NCBI RefSeq assembly: GCF_000717595.1
Contig: NZ_JNZO01000012.1
Location: 62,001-126,000, forward strand
Origin: Streptomyces flavochromogenes
GTDB taxonomy: Bacteria; Actinomycetota; Actinomycetes; Streptomycetales; Streptomycetaceae
Reading direction: 5' to 3'
DNA length: 64,000 nt
Notes under the pieces: generated by a model
Told to the model about the DNA's origin: nothing
Databases searched by the model: none
What the model saw: only the letters and a program-made list of their open reading frames with translations
Part shown: positions 7,904-16,877 of the stretch, one piece after another
Position numbering within the stretch: position 1 is the stretch's first letter
Layout: every line of letters starts with the position of its first letter
Made by a program: the position numbers and the translations under genes

Positions 7904-8783
7904 TCGACTCGGACCGGTCGTCGGCCGCGGACTCCTCTCGGGAACCCGTGGCCGTCCACGCGGCGCAGAACAGCAGCAGCTTCGCGGTGAAGTTGATCCA
8001 GAGCAGCAGGGCGACCGGCACGCCGAACGCCCCGTACATCGACTTCGAGGCGACGCCCCTCATGTAGCCGCCGAGCAGCAGCTTCAGCAGCTCGAAGCCG
8101 ACCGCGCCCATCAGCGCCGCCACGACGAGCCGGCGGCGCGGCGGGTGCACGTCGGGCAGCAGCGTCAGGACGTACAGCAGGATCAGGAAGTCGGCGACGA
8201 CGGCGACCAGGACGGCGGCCGCCTGCAGGAGGTAGCCGCCCGCCCCCTCGCTGGAGATCCCGACCCGGTCGGCACTCCAGCCGACGGCGGTGGAGCCGAG
8301 CCAGGACGCGGCGAGCGAGGCGAGGGCCACGCCGCCGAGGCCGATGAGGATGAGCGCGTCCTTGCCCTTGAGCAGGATCGGGTTGCCCTCGACGTCGTCG
8401 AGGCCCCACACGGCGCGCAGGCACTCCCGCATGGCCCCGATCCAGCTGATGCCGGTGAGCAGCAGGATCGCGCCGGCGACGAGCCCGACGGTGCCGGCGT
8501 TGTCGACCAGACCGCTGATGTTGAGCTGGTCGGAGATGCCGGGCACCTGGTCGCTGATCTTCTCCTCGATCTTGTCGAGCTGGTCCTTGCTGAGGAGCGC
8601 GGCCCCGACCGCCGCGGCGACCGTGATCAGCGGGAAGAGGGCGAGGAAGGACAGGAAGGTGATCGCGGCGGCGAGCCGGGTCCAGTGGGCCGCGTCGAGG
8701 GTCTCGTACGAGCGCCAGGCATGGGTCCGCATGAGCCGGGCGGCCCAGGGGCCGATGACGGGGAGCTTGGTCAGCCAGTCCAT
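7827..8783 (-). CDS. YihY/virulence factor BrkB family membrane protein
   Basis: A 318-residue polytopic protein with six predicted membrane helices. It carries the family features: helix 1 LAAAITFLSFLALFPLI, the RECLRAVWG segment after helix 2, and a terminal KSMYGAFGVPVALLLWIN block. It was once annotated as ribonuclease BN, but the family has no proven nuclease activity. Start at ATG 8783 (MDWLTKLP) with GAGGGG upstream; an open extension to 8879 lacks family character. The C-terminal tail is hydrophilic and Ser/Asp/Pro-rich. It overlaps the carboxypeptidase gene tail-to-tail. Confidence 0.88.
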   Translation of the reverse strand: MDWLTKLPVIGPWAARLMRTHAWRSYETLDAAHWTRLAAAITFLSFLALFPLITVAAAVGAALLSKDQLDKIEEKISDQVPGISDQLNISGLVDNAGTVGLVAGAILLLTGISWIGAMRECLRAVWGLDDVEGNPILLKGKDALILIGLGGVALASLAASWLGSTAVGWSADRVGISSEGAGGYLLQAAAVLVAVVADFLILLYVLTLLPDVHPPRRRLVVAALMGAVGFELLKLLLGGYMRGVASKSMYGAFGVPVALLLWINFTAKLLLFCAAWTATGSREESAADDRSESTTDSHPGSGGNGDDVPPPRPAASGG

Positions 8784-9016
8784 GTCGTACGTCTGCCCCT
8801 CGATCCGTTCGGGTGCGCGGAGAGCGCAGTACGAGAATCCCCCGCCGGGGCTCGCGTACCCGCGAGCGACATCCCGCACGCCGCGAGCGGCACCCCGTGC
8901 GGCGCCGTCCGTCGAGGGCTTCGGGATTCTTTTCCGACACTCCTTTGATCACCCATTTCGACGAACCGCTCTGCAATACCGGCATAAGCGACAGACGCGG
9001 CTATACGGTCACCCTC

Positions 9017-9235
9017 ATGGCTGTCGAGACCCACGTCCTGGACGACGACCGCGAAGCGATCACCGGCTGGGGCGCACCGCACCGACCCCCGCGCGCGTGC
9101 GGCGGCCCCGCGGTCACGCCGAGGTCGCCGACGCCGTCCTCGGCATGACCGGCCCGGACCGGGTCCCCCGGCACCCGCTACGTGACCGTCCGGTCCCCCT
9201 CCCCCTCGGACCTCTCCCGCCGCCTCGACCTCTAG
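9017..9235 (+). pseudogene. Remnant of a DprE1-like FAD-binding oxidase gene
   Basis: ATG 9017 opens a frame that reads like the start of an FAD-dependent oxidase, ending DREAITGWG. After that the reading continues sensibly only in another frame (RTAPTPARVRRPR, then HAEVADAVLG), as if one G were missing from the run at 9068-9072. About 30 codons later the similarity stops, and the piece ends in the original frame with SDLSRRLDL and a stop at 9233-9235, resembling the C terminus of DprE1-type enzymes. So the two ends survive and roughly 400 codons are gone. It lies directly before a DprE2-like gene, its normal partner. Confidence 0.6.
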
Positions 9236-9243
9236 GAGCCCCC

Positions 9244-9999
9244 ATGAAGGACGCCTTCGGCGCCCCGCAGTCCCTGCTCGTCCTCGGCGGCACCTCCGAG
9301 ATCGGGCTCGCCACCGCACGCCGGCTGATCGCCCGCCGCACCCGGACCATCTGGCTGGCCGGACGCCCCTCCCCCGCGCTCGCCGCGGCGGCGGACTCCC
9401 TGCGGGCCCTGGGCGCGGACGTGCACACCGTCCCCTTCGACGCGCTCGACACCGAGTCGCACGAGGAGCGGCTGGGGAAGATCTTCACCGAGGGTGCCAT
9501 CGACATGGTGCTGATGGCCTTCGGGGTCCTCGGCGACCAGGCGCGCGACGAGTCCGACCCGGTCGCCGCCGTCCGGGTCGCGCAGACCAACTACACGGGA
9601 GCGGTCTCGGCCGGCCTGGTGTGCGCCGCCTCGCTCCAGGCACAGGGACACGGCTCGCTGGTGGTGCTCTCGTCGGTGGCGGGCGAGCGGGCCCGCCGCG
9701 CCGACTTCATCTACGGCTCGTCCAAGGCGGGGCTCGACGCCTTCGCCCAGGGCCTCGGGGACGCGCTGCACGGCACCGGGGTGCACGTCATGGTCGTGCG
9801 GCCCGGGTTCGTCCGCTCGAAGATGACGGCCGGGCTCGCGGAGGCGCCGCTGGCGACCACGCCGGAGGCGGTCGCGAGCGCGATCGAGCTGGGGCTGCGG
9901 CGGCGCTCGGAGACGGTGTGGGTGCCGGGTGCGCTGCGGATGGTGATGGCGGCGGTACGGCACGTGCCGAGGCCGCTGTTCCGGCGCCTTCCGGTGTGA
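9244..9999 (+). CDS. SDR reductase, DprE2-like (decaprenylphosphoryl-2-keto-ribose reductase family)
   Basis: A 251-residue short-chain dehydrogenase. The nucleotide-binding motif is LGGTSEIG (residues 14-21), the active site is Ser143/144 (VLSSVAG) with Tyr157 and Lys161 (YGSSK), and RPGFVRSKMT follows. The GGTSEIG start and the long N-terminal AGR segment are typical of DprE2-type enzymes, which together with DprE1 epimerise the ribose of a polyprenyl-phosphate sugar. Ribosome site GGAG is eight bases before ATG 9244. The oxidase partner immediately upstream is broken, so this reductase either works with another oxidase or has a different substrate here. Confidence 0.8.
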   Translation: MKDAFGAPQSLLVLGGTSEIGLATARRLIARRTRTIWLAGRPSPALAAAADSLRALGADVHTVPFDALDTESHEERLGKIFTEGAIDMVLMAFGVLGDQARDESDPVAAVRVAQTNYTGAVSAGLVCAASLQAQGHGSLVVLSSVAGERARRADFIYGSSKAGLDAFAQGLGDALHGTGVHVMVVRPGFVRSKMTAGLAEAPLATTPEAVASAIELGLRRRSETVWVPGALRMVMAAVRHVPRPLFRRLPV

Positions 10000-10014
10000 C
10001 GTACCGAACGCCGA

Positions 10015-10042
10015 GTACCGGCGCACGGCCGTGCGCCGGTAC
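10015..10042. terminator. Bidirectional terminator, perfect 28-bp palindrome
   Basis: GTACCGGCGCACGG is followed immediately by its exact reverse complement, giving a 12-bp stem with a GGCC loop. It sits between the convergent reductase and RNA-ligase-like genes. Confidence 0.75.
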
Positions 10043-10061
10043 GGCGTACCCGAGTCCGGCT

Positions 10062-10652
10062 CTAGGCCGTGGGCGTCGGTGTGTCCACGGGGCTGCCGCC
10101 CTGCGCGGGGACCGCCGAGATCGGGCGGCCGCTGCCGAACTCGTAGTCGTACAGCTTCCGCCAGACCCCGTCCGAGCCCTGCTCGTACAGCGCGAACGAG
10201 CGGCAGGTCCAGGCCGCCTCGTACCCGGCGAGCTCCTCGAACGCCCGGTCCATCCCCTCCTCGGAGATGCCGTGCGCCACGGTGACGTGCGGGTGGTACG
10301 GGAACTGGAGCTCGCGCGCGAGGGGGCCCGCCTCGTCCCGGATCCGGTGCTGGAGCCGGTTGCAGAGCGGCACGCCCTCCTTCAGCTTCACGAAGACGAC
10401 CGGGGAGAGCGGGCGGAAGGTCCCGGTGCCCTTGAGGCGCACGGGGAACGGCTGGTGGTCGGCGGCGACACCCGCGAGGTGCGCCTCGATCTCCGGCAGC
10501 CGCTCCTCGGCGACCTCCGTCGGCGGGACCAGGGTGACGTGCGTGGGAATGCCGTACGCGGCAGGGTCCCCGAAGCCGGCGCGCCGCTCCTGGAGCAGGC
10601 TGCCGTAGGGCTCCGGGACCGCGATCGAAACGCCGAGCGTTACGGTCCCCAC
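10062..10652 (-). CDS. 2'-5' RNA ligase / cyclic phosphodiesterase (2H) family protein
   Basis: A 196-residue protein with the two H-x-T-x motifs that define the 2H phosphoesterase fold: HVTLVPP at about residue 40 and HVTVAHG at about residue 122. Members hydrolyse 2',3'-cyclic or 1'',2''-cyclic phosphodiesters or reversibly ligate RNA ends; which of these applies here cannot be read. GTG start at 10652 is supported by an excellent ribosome site, GGAGGAG, six bases upstream. The last 20 residues are Thr/Pro-rich. It is 92 bases downstream of trpS on the same strand. Confidence 0.85.
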   Translation of the reverse strand: MGTVTLGVSIAVPEPYGSLLQERRAGFGDPAAYGIPTHVTLVPPTEVAEERLPEIEAHLAGVAADHQPFPVRLKGTGTFRPLSPVVFVKLKEGVPLCNRLQHRIRDEAGPLARELQFPYHPHVTVAHGISEEGMDRAFEELAGYEAAWTCRSFALYEQGSDGVWRKLYDYEFGSGRPISAVPAQGGSPVDTPTPTA

Positions 10653-10744
10653 GTCGTTCTCCTCCGTCGTCGGTCGACTTGTGTGCGGGTGGTGCAGCCG
10701 CCAGTGTGCGGCCTGCACCGCCCTTTGGGCCAGGGTCCTCGGTC

Positions 10745-11806
<1,062 letters not shown>

Positions 11807-11814
11807 TCAAGAGT

Positions 11815-12423
11815 GTGAGGACGCGGGAGGGGGGCCTGGTCGACGACGAGGCCGCGGTGATCGCACGGGTCCGCGCCGGGGAGCCGGAGGCGTACGCGGC
11901 GCTGGTCCGCGCCCACACGGCGGTCGCGCTGAGAGCCGCGGTGGCGTGCGGCGCGGGCCCGGAGGCCGAGGACGTGGTGCAGCAGGCCTTCTTCAAGGCG
12001 TACCGCTCGCTCGGGCGTTTCAAGGACGGCTCGGCGTTCCGGCCGTGGCTGCTGCGGATCGTCGTCAATGAGACCAGGAACACAGTGCGGTCGGCGGGCC
12101 GTCAGCGGGCCGTCGCCGACCGGGAGGCGGGCCTGCTCGGGGGCGAGCCGCGGATACCGGAGTCGGCCGACCCGGCGGTCGCGGCGGTGGAGCGGGAGCG
12201 GAGCAGAAGGCTCCTGGACGCGCTCGACGGACTGAGCGAGGACCACCGGCAGGTGGTGATCCACCGCTATCTCCTGGAGCTGGACGAGACGGAGACGGCG
12301 CAGGCGCTCGGCTGGCCGAGGGGGACGGTGAAGTCCCGGCTGAACCGTGCGCTGAGGAAGCTGGGGCGGGTGCTCGGGGAGAGCCTGACGGAGGGACCGG
12401 AGGGAGGTGAGGGGCGTGGCTGA
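11815..12423 (+). CDS. ECF RNA polymerase sigma factor
   Basis: A 202-residue group 4 sigma factor. Region 2 runs from about residue 15 (AYAALVRAHTAVALRAA) through EDVVQQAFFKAYRSL and FRPWLLRIVVNETRN. Region 4 ends in TAQALGWPRGTVKSRLNRAL, the -35 recognition helix-turn-helix. The linker holds ERERSRRLLDALDGLSEDHR. GTG 11815 is chosen over GTG 11776, which adds a Cys-rich stretch unlike sigma factors. The next gene overlaps by 8 bases and encodes a membrane protein likely to be its anti-sigma factor. Confidence 0.9.
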   Translation: MRTREGGLVDDEAAVIARVRAGEPEAYAALVRAHTAVALRAAVACGAGPEAEDVVQQAFFKAYRSLGRFKDGSAFRPWLLRIVVNETRNTVRSAGRQRAVADREAGLLGGEPRIPESADPAVAAVERERSRRLLDALDGLSEDHRQVVIHRYLLELDETETAQALGWPRGTVKSRLNRALRKLGRVLGESLTEGPEGGEGRG

Positions 12424-13213
12424 CGAGGGTCTGCCGGACGAGCTGAGGGAGCTGGGACGGCGGCTGCGGGTGCCGGACGTGGACGGGGAGTCGATGGCCG
12501 AGCGCGTGCTCGCCCAGCTCCTCGCCGAGCAGGTGCCGACGCCGGTGCCGGTCCGCCGTCGACGGGACGGGTGGGCGTCGGTACGGGGCTGGGCGCGGGC
12601 ACGGTGGCGGGCGCTGGTGGCGGGCCTGACCGGGGTGCTGATCGTCCTGGTGCTCACCCCGCCGGTGCGGGCGGCGGTGGCGGAGTGGTTCGGCTTCGGC
12701 GGGGTCGCCGTGCGGTACGACCCGGACGGGCGGCACGTCCCGGCCGGGGGCGCGGTGCCGGGGTGCCCGGAGCCCGTGCCGCCGGCGGAGGCCGGGCGGC
12801 TCGCGGGCTTCGAGCCGCTGATACCGAGGGCGCTCGGGGCGCCGGACGCGATGGCGGTGACGGGGTCGGCCGAGCGGGGCCGGGCGGTGATCAGTCTGTG
12901 CTGGCACGACGGGGAGCGGACGGTCCGGCTGGACGAGTTCCCGGCCCGGCTGGACATCGGCTTCGCCAAGCAGGTGCGGACACAGCCGGAGTGGGTCGAT
13001 CTCCCGGACGGCGCGCAGGGGTACTGGTTCGCGGCCCCGCATCTGCTGACGTTCCCGATGACGGACGGGACGGGCACCGCCTGGACCCATGAGGTCCGCA
13101 CGGCGGGCCCCACGCTCCTCTGGACGAGGAACGGGGGCGCGCTCACCTTCCGTCTGGAGGGCATACCGGACCGTGAGGAGGCTCGGCGGACGGCGGAGTC
13201 GGTCGGCGGCTGA
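12416..13213 (+). CDS. Single-pass membrane protein, putative anti-sigma partner
   Basis: A 265-residue protein. A cytoplasmic N terminus of about 60 residues (helical, charged) is followed by one membrane helix, ALVAGLTGVLIVLVLTPPV, then a roughly 180-residue extracytoplasmic domain containing two Cys. No HxxxCxxC zinc anti-sigma motif is present. GTG 12416 has GGAGG upstream, and its first 8 bases lie inside the sigma factor gene, which implies translational coupling. This topology and coupling are typical of a sensor/anti-sigma factor holding an ECF sigma at the membrane; the function is inferred from context only. Confidence 0.7.
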   Translation: MADEGLPDELRELGRRLRVPDVDGESMAERVLAQLLAEQVPTPVPVRRRRDGWASVRGWARARWRALVAGLTGVLIVLVLTPPVRAAVAEWFGFGGVAVRYDPDGRHVPAGGAVPGCPEPVPPAEAGRLAGFEPLIPRALGAPDAMAVTGSAERGRAVISLCWHDGERTVRLDEFPARLDIGFAKQVRTQPEWVDLPDGAQGYWFAAPHLLTFPMTDGTGTAWTHEVRTAGPTLLWTRNGGALTFRLEGIPDREEARRTAESVGG

Positions 13214-13234
13214 CGGCCGGGCCCCGCCCCGGGG

Positions 13235-14515
13235 TCAGACCGGGAGGCCCGGGGCCGGGAAGGCGGTCAGCAGGTCGGCGACCTCCGCGCGGACGGCGGC
13301 GAGGGCCTGCTCGTCGCCCGCGCCCGCGGCCGCGACACCGCGGTCGATCCACTCGGCGACCTGGTCCATGTGTTCCGTGGCGAGTCCGCGGGAGGTGAGG
13401 GAGGGGGTGCCGATACGGATGCCCGAGGGGTCGAACGGCTTCCGGGGGTCGTAGGGGACGGTGTTGTAGTTGACGACGATGCCCGCCCGGTCGAGGGCCT
13501 TCGCGGCGATCTTGCCCGGGACCTGCTTGGGGGTGAGGTCCATCAGGATCAGGTGGTTGTCGGTGCCGCCGGAGACGAGGTCGAAGCCGCGGGCGAGGAG
13601 TGCGTCGGCGAGGGCCTTGGCGTTGGCGACGACGGCGTGGGCGTAGTCGCGGAAGGAGGGCAGGGACGCCTCGCGGAGGGCGACGGCGATGGCGGCGGTG
13701 GTCTGGTTGTGCGGGCCGCCCTGGAGGCCGGGGAAGACGGCTTTGTCGAGGGCCTTGGCGTGCTCCTCGCGGGACATCAGCATGGCGCCGCGCGGGCCGC
13801 GCAGGGTCTTGTGGGTGGTCGTGGAGATGACGTCCACGTGTGGGACCGGGGACGGGTGGGCGCCGCCCGCGATCAGGCCGGCGATGTGGGCGACGTCGGC
13901 GACGAGCACGGCACCGGCCTCGCGGGCGATCTCGCCGAAGGCGGCGAAGTCGATCGTGCGGGGCAGCGCGGTGCCACCGCAGAAGATCACCTTGGGGCGT
14001 TCCTTGAGGGCGAGCTCGCGGACCTCGTCGAAGTCGATGAGGCCCGTGTCCTGGCGGACGCCGTACTGGACGCCGCGGAACCACTTGCCGGTGGCGGAGA
14101 CGCCCCAGCCGTGGGTGAGGTGGCCGCCCATGGGCAGGGCCATGCCCATGACCGTGTCGCCGGGCTCGGCGAAGGCGAGGTAGACGGCGAGGTTGGCCGG
14201 GGAGCCGGAGTAGGGCTGGACGTTGGCGTGGTCGACGCCGAAGACGGCCTTGGCGCGCTCGACGGCGAGGGTCTCGACCTGGTCGATGTTCTGCTGGCCC
14301 TCGTAGTAGCGGCGGCCGGGGTAGCCCTCGCTGTACTTGTTCTGGAGGACGGTGCCGGAGGCTTCGAGGACGGCGGCGGAGACGTAGTTCTCGCTGGGGA
14401 TGAGGCGCAGGGTCGCGGCCTGGAGGCGTTCCTCGGCACCGACGAGGGCGGCGAGCTCGGGGTCGGCGGCGGCGAGCGCGGGGTGCGTGTACTGGTGCTG
14501 CTGCGGCGTGGTCAT
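13235..14515 (-). CDS. glyA: Serine hydroxymethyltransferase
   Basis: A 426-residue PLP enzyme converting serine and tetrahydrofolate to glycine and methylene-tetrahydrofolate. The PLP lysine is Lys236 in STTTHKTLRGPRG; IPSENYVS near residue 40 and NKYSEGYPGRRYY at 59-71 are signature segments. Start at ATG 14515 with GGAGG ten bases upstream. The 5' leader contains a ZTP riboswitch (separate entry), fitting its role in supplying one-carbon units for purine synthesis together with folD, purN and purH elsewhere in the window. Confidence 0.97.
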   Translation of the reverse strand: MTTPQQHQYTHPALAAADPELAALVGAEERLQAATLRLIPSENYVSAAVLEASGTVLQNKYSEGYPGRRYYEGQQNIDQVETLAVERAKAVFGVDHANVQPYSGSPANLAVYLAFAEPGDTVMGMALPMGGHLTHGWGVSATGKWFRGVQYGVRQDTGLIDFDEVRELALKERPKVIFCGGTALPRTIDFAAFGEIAREAGAVLVADVAHIAGLIAGGAHPSPVPHVDVISTTTHKTLRGPRGAMLMSREEHAKALDKAVFPGLQGGPHNQTTAAIAVALREASLPSFRDYAHAVVANAKALADALLARGFDLVSGGTDNHLILMDLTPKQVPGKIAAKALDRAGIVVNYNTVPYDPRKPFDPSGIRIGTPSLTSRGLATEHMDQVAEWIDRGVAAAGAGDEQALAAVRAEVADLLTAFPAPGLPV

Positions 14516-14592
14516 GGTGGAGTCCTCCGGGCGTCGGCTGGTCCCCGGGCACTGCGTGAGAGGCGCGGCGCCACGCGGGACTTCGGTCCCGT

Positions 14593-14675
14593 GACGCCCA
14601 GGCGGGCGGCGTCTCGTGTGGTCTGCCGCGCACGGCTCCCCCGGGGTCGCTTCCCCGTGCGCCAGTCGCCGTGCG
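14593..14675 (-). promoter_or_regulatory. ZTP (pfl-motif) riboswitch in the glyA leader
   Basis: Read on the minus strand, the conserved elements come in order. P1 is CGCACGG pairing with CCGTGCG (14669-14675 with 14629-14635). Then come ACTGGCG, a hairpin closed by GGGG and CCCC, the invariant GGGGAGC, a variable linker, and the invariant CCGCCTGGGC (near 14596-14605). This matches the pfl/ZTP aptamer, a known regulator of glyA, purH and folD genes that senses ZMP/ZTP when folate is short. A CGGGAC-CGAA-GTCCCG hairpin follows directly and may be the expression platform. A -10-like TACTCT (14688 down to 14683) lies just upstream. Confidence 0.88.
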
Positions 14676-14696
14676 TGTCTTCAGAGTAGCGGGCGT

Positions 14697-14734
14697 CCTG
14701 CCGGTCGGGCCGTGAGCCGGGCCCGACCGGCAGG
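14697..14734. repeat. 15-bp perfect inverted repeat between glyA and rocD
   Basis: CCTGCCGGTCGGGCC and its exact reverse complement flank an 8-base loop (GTGAGCCG). It lies where the glyA -35 region should be and upstream of rocD, so it could be an operator or a hairpin that insulates the two divergent units. No T-run follows on either side. Confidence 0.6.
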
Positions 14735-14856
14735 AGACCCGCGAAGGGCGCGCCGCGCGCGAGGTTTCCCGGTCCGGCATCCGAGCGACGATAGAAACAG
14801 GGGCCACATCCCCTCGTCGGGGTCACCCCCCGAGCCGCAGGACGAACGGAGATCCC

Positions 14857-16065
14857 GTGTCGAGCACAGAAGACGCGATCGCTTCGGCGGAGGCGCACAG
14901 CGCTCACAACTACCACCCCCTGCCGGTCGTCGTCGCTTCGGCGGACGGCGCCTGGATGACCGATGTCGAGGGGCGCCGCTATCTCGACATGCTCGCCGGT
15001 TACTCGGCGCTCAACTTCGGGCACGGCAACCGGCGCCTGATCGACGCGGCGAAGGCCCAGCTGGAGCGGGTGACGCTGACGTCGCGCGCCTTCCACCACG
15101 ACCGGTTCGCCGAGTTCTGCACCCGGCTCGCCGAGCTGTGCGGGAAGGAGGCGGTGCTGCCGATGAACACCGGCGCGGAGGCGATCGAGACGGCCGTGAA
15201 GACCGCCCGGAAGTGGGGGTACGAGGTGAAGGGCGTGCCGGACGGGCACGCGAAGATCGTGGTGGCGGCGAACAACTTCCACGGCAGGACGACGACGATC
15301 GTCAGCTTCTCCACGGACCACGAGGCGCGGGACCACTTCGGTCCGTACACGCCGGGGTTCGAGATCGTGCCGTACGGGGACCTGACGGCGATGGAGGCGG
15401 CGGTCACCGAGAACACGGTGGCGGTACTGCTCGAACCGATCCAGGGCGAGGCGGGGGTCCTGGTCCCGCCGGCGGGCTATCTGGCGGGGGTGCGGGAGCT
15501 GACCCGCCGTCGGAACGTGCTGTTCATGGCGGACGAGATCCAGTCGGGTCTGGGCCGGACGGGCCGGACGTTCGCGTGCGAGCACGAGAACGTGGTGCCG
15601 GACGTGTACATCCTCGGGAAGGCGCTGGGCGGCGGGGTGGTGCCGGTGTCGGCGGTGGTCGCCGACCGGGATGTGCTCGGGGTGTTCCGGCCGGGTGAGC
15701 ACGGGTCGACGTTCGGCGGGAACCCGCTGGCCTGCGCGGTGGCCCTTGAGGTGATCGCGATGCTGCGGACGGGCGAGTACCAGGAGCGGGCGACGGAGCT
15801 GGGCGAGCACCTGCACGCGGAACTGGGGCTGCTCGTGGGCGGCGGGGCGGTGGAGGCGGTGCGCGGTCGCGGGCTCTGGGCCGGGGTGGACATCGCGCCG
15901 TCGCACGGCACGGGCCGGGAGATCTCCGAGAAGCTGATGGCGCGGGGTGTCCTGGTGAAGGACACCCACGGCTCGACGATCCGGATCGCGCCGCCGCTGG
16001 TCATCTCCAAGGAGGACCTGGACTGGGGTCTCGAACAGCTGAGGGGCGTGCTGTCGGAGGAGTGA
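14857..16065 (+). CDS. rocD: Ornithine--oxo-acid transaminase
   Basis: A 402-residue class III PLP aminotransferase transferring the delta-amino group of ornithine to 2-oxoglutarate, giving glutamate semialdehyde for arginine and ornithine catabolism. Diagnostic segments are HNYHPLPVVV, DMLAGYSALNFGH, LPMNTGAEAIETAVK, ADEIQSGLGRTG and the PLP lysine Lys255 in ILGKALGGG. GTG start at 14857 with CGGAGAT upstream. It stands alone, divergent from glyA; no argininase or proline genes are next to it. The HNYHPLP start separates it from acetylornithine transaminase. Confidence 0.93.
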   Translation: MSSTEDAIASAEAHSAHNYHPLPVVVASADGAWMTDVEGRRYLDMLAGYSALNFGHGNRRLIDAAKAQLERVTLTSRAFHHDRFAEFCTRLAELCGKEAVLPMNTGAEAIETAVKTARKWGYEVKGVPDGHAKIVVAANNFHGRTTTIVSFSTDHEARDHFGPYTPGFEIVPYGDLTAMEAAVTENTVAVLLEPIQGEAGVLVPPAGYLAGVRELTRRRNVLFMADEIQSGLGRTGRTFACEHENVVPDVYILGKALGGGVVPVSAVVADRDVLGVFRPGEHGSTFGGNPLACAVALEVIAMLRTGEYQERATELGEHLHAELGLLVGGGAVEAVRGRGLWAGVDIAPSHGTGREISEKLMARGVLVKDTHGSTIRIAPPLVISKEDLDWGLEQLRGVLSEE

Positions 16066-16120
16066 CGACGTCCGTTCGAGGGGACGGCGACCACGGGCCG
16101 GGCCGGGGCAACTCGGACCA

Positions 16121-16156
16121 TTGACACGGCAGTTGGTCTAGGCCAATGATGCCGCC
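16121..16156 (+). promoter_or_regulatory. Leaderless promoter with a DasR-type (dre) site
   Basis: TTGACA (16121-16126) and AATGAT (16145-16150), 18 bases apart, are followed six bases later by the ATG at 16157, so transcription should start at or within a base of the start codon. Between the boxes lies GTTGGTCTAGGCCAAT (16132-16147); its core TGGTCTAGGCCA differs at one base from TGGTCTAGACCA, the core of the DasR operator of Streptomyces GlcNAc/chitin genes. A repressor bound here would block both boxes. Confidence 0.75.
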
Positions 16157-16852
16157 ATGCCGAGACCCCGTCTGCGTCACGCCGTGCGTGCCGCGCTCGC
16201 CGCCGTCGTCCCCCTCGCGCTCCTCGGCGCGGTCACGGGACCCGCGCACGCCGCCCCGAGGGCGGCCTGGCCCGAGCCCGTCCCGGTGGTCTCGCACATC
16301 GAGACCACCGACCCGGTCGTCTTCATCACCATCGACGACGGCTGGTTCCACGACCCCGCCGCGGCGAAGCTGCTGCTCGACCGCCGGGTGCCCGCCTCGC
16401 TCTTCCTGCTGCCCGGCGCCTACTCGTACGACTCCGGTTACTTCCACACCCTGCTGAACCAGGGCCCCTCCCGCGTCGAGAACCACACGGTCGACCACCC
16501 GGACCTGACCACCCTCGACGCCGCGGGCCAGAAGGCGGAGGTCTGCGGGGCGCGCGACCGGAACCTCGCGCAGTTCGGCGACGGCCCGCGGCTGCTCCGC
16601 CCGCCGTACGGCGTGTACGACGCCACCACCCTGGCCACCGCCCGCGCCTGCGGGGCGAAGGCGCTGGTGACCTGGACGTACGACCTCACCACCTGGGGCC
16701 AGTGGACCCCGCCGACGCCGGCCCTCAGGGCCGGCGACATCATCCTGCTGCACTTCAACGAGACCCTGGAGCAGGATCTGACGCGGGCCCTGGCGGCGGC
16801 CGAGGCCGCGGGGCTGAGGCCGGCGCCGCTCAGGGAGTACCTCCCCGAGTAG
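16157..16852 (+). CDS. Secreted polysaccharide deacetylase (NodB homology domain)
   Basis: A 231-residue protein with a signal peptide cleaved after AHA (about residue 33). The NodB domain shows TIDDGW (catalytic base and metal Asp) and NHTVDHPDL (the H-x3-H metal pair), then RPPYGVYD and, near the C terminus, IILLHFNE. Carbohydrate esterase family 4 enzymes remove N-acetyl groups from chitin, chitooligomers or peptidoglycan. The DasR-like site in the promoter favours chitin/GlcNAc metabolism (inference). The gene appears leaderless, with the promoter directly abutting ATG 16157. Confidence 0.9.
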   Translation: MPRPRLRHAVRAALAAVVPLALLGAVTGPAHAAPRAAWPEPVPVVSHIETTDPVVFITIDDGWFHDPAAAKLLLDRRVPASLFLLPGAYSYDSGYFHTLLNQGPSRVENHTVDHPDLTTLDAAGQKAEVCGARDRNLAQFGDGPRLLRPPYGVYDATTLATARACGAKALVTWTYDLTTWGQWTPPTPALRAGDIILLHFNETLEQDLTRALAAAEAAGLRPAPLREYLPE

Positions 16853-16877
16853 CGGGGGCGGCCGGAGGGCGGGCCCT

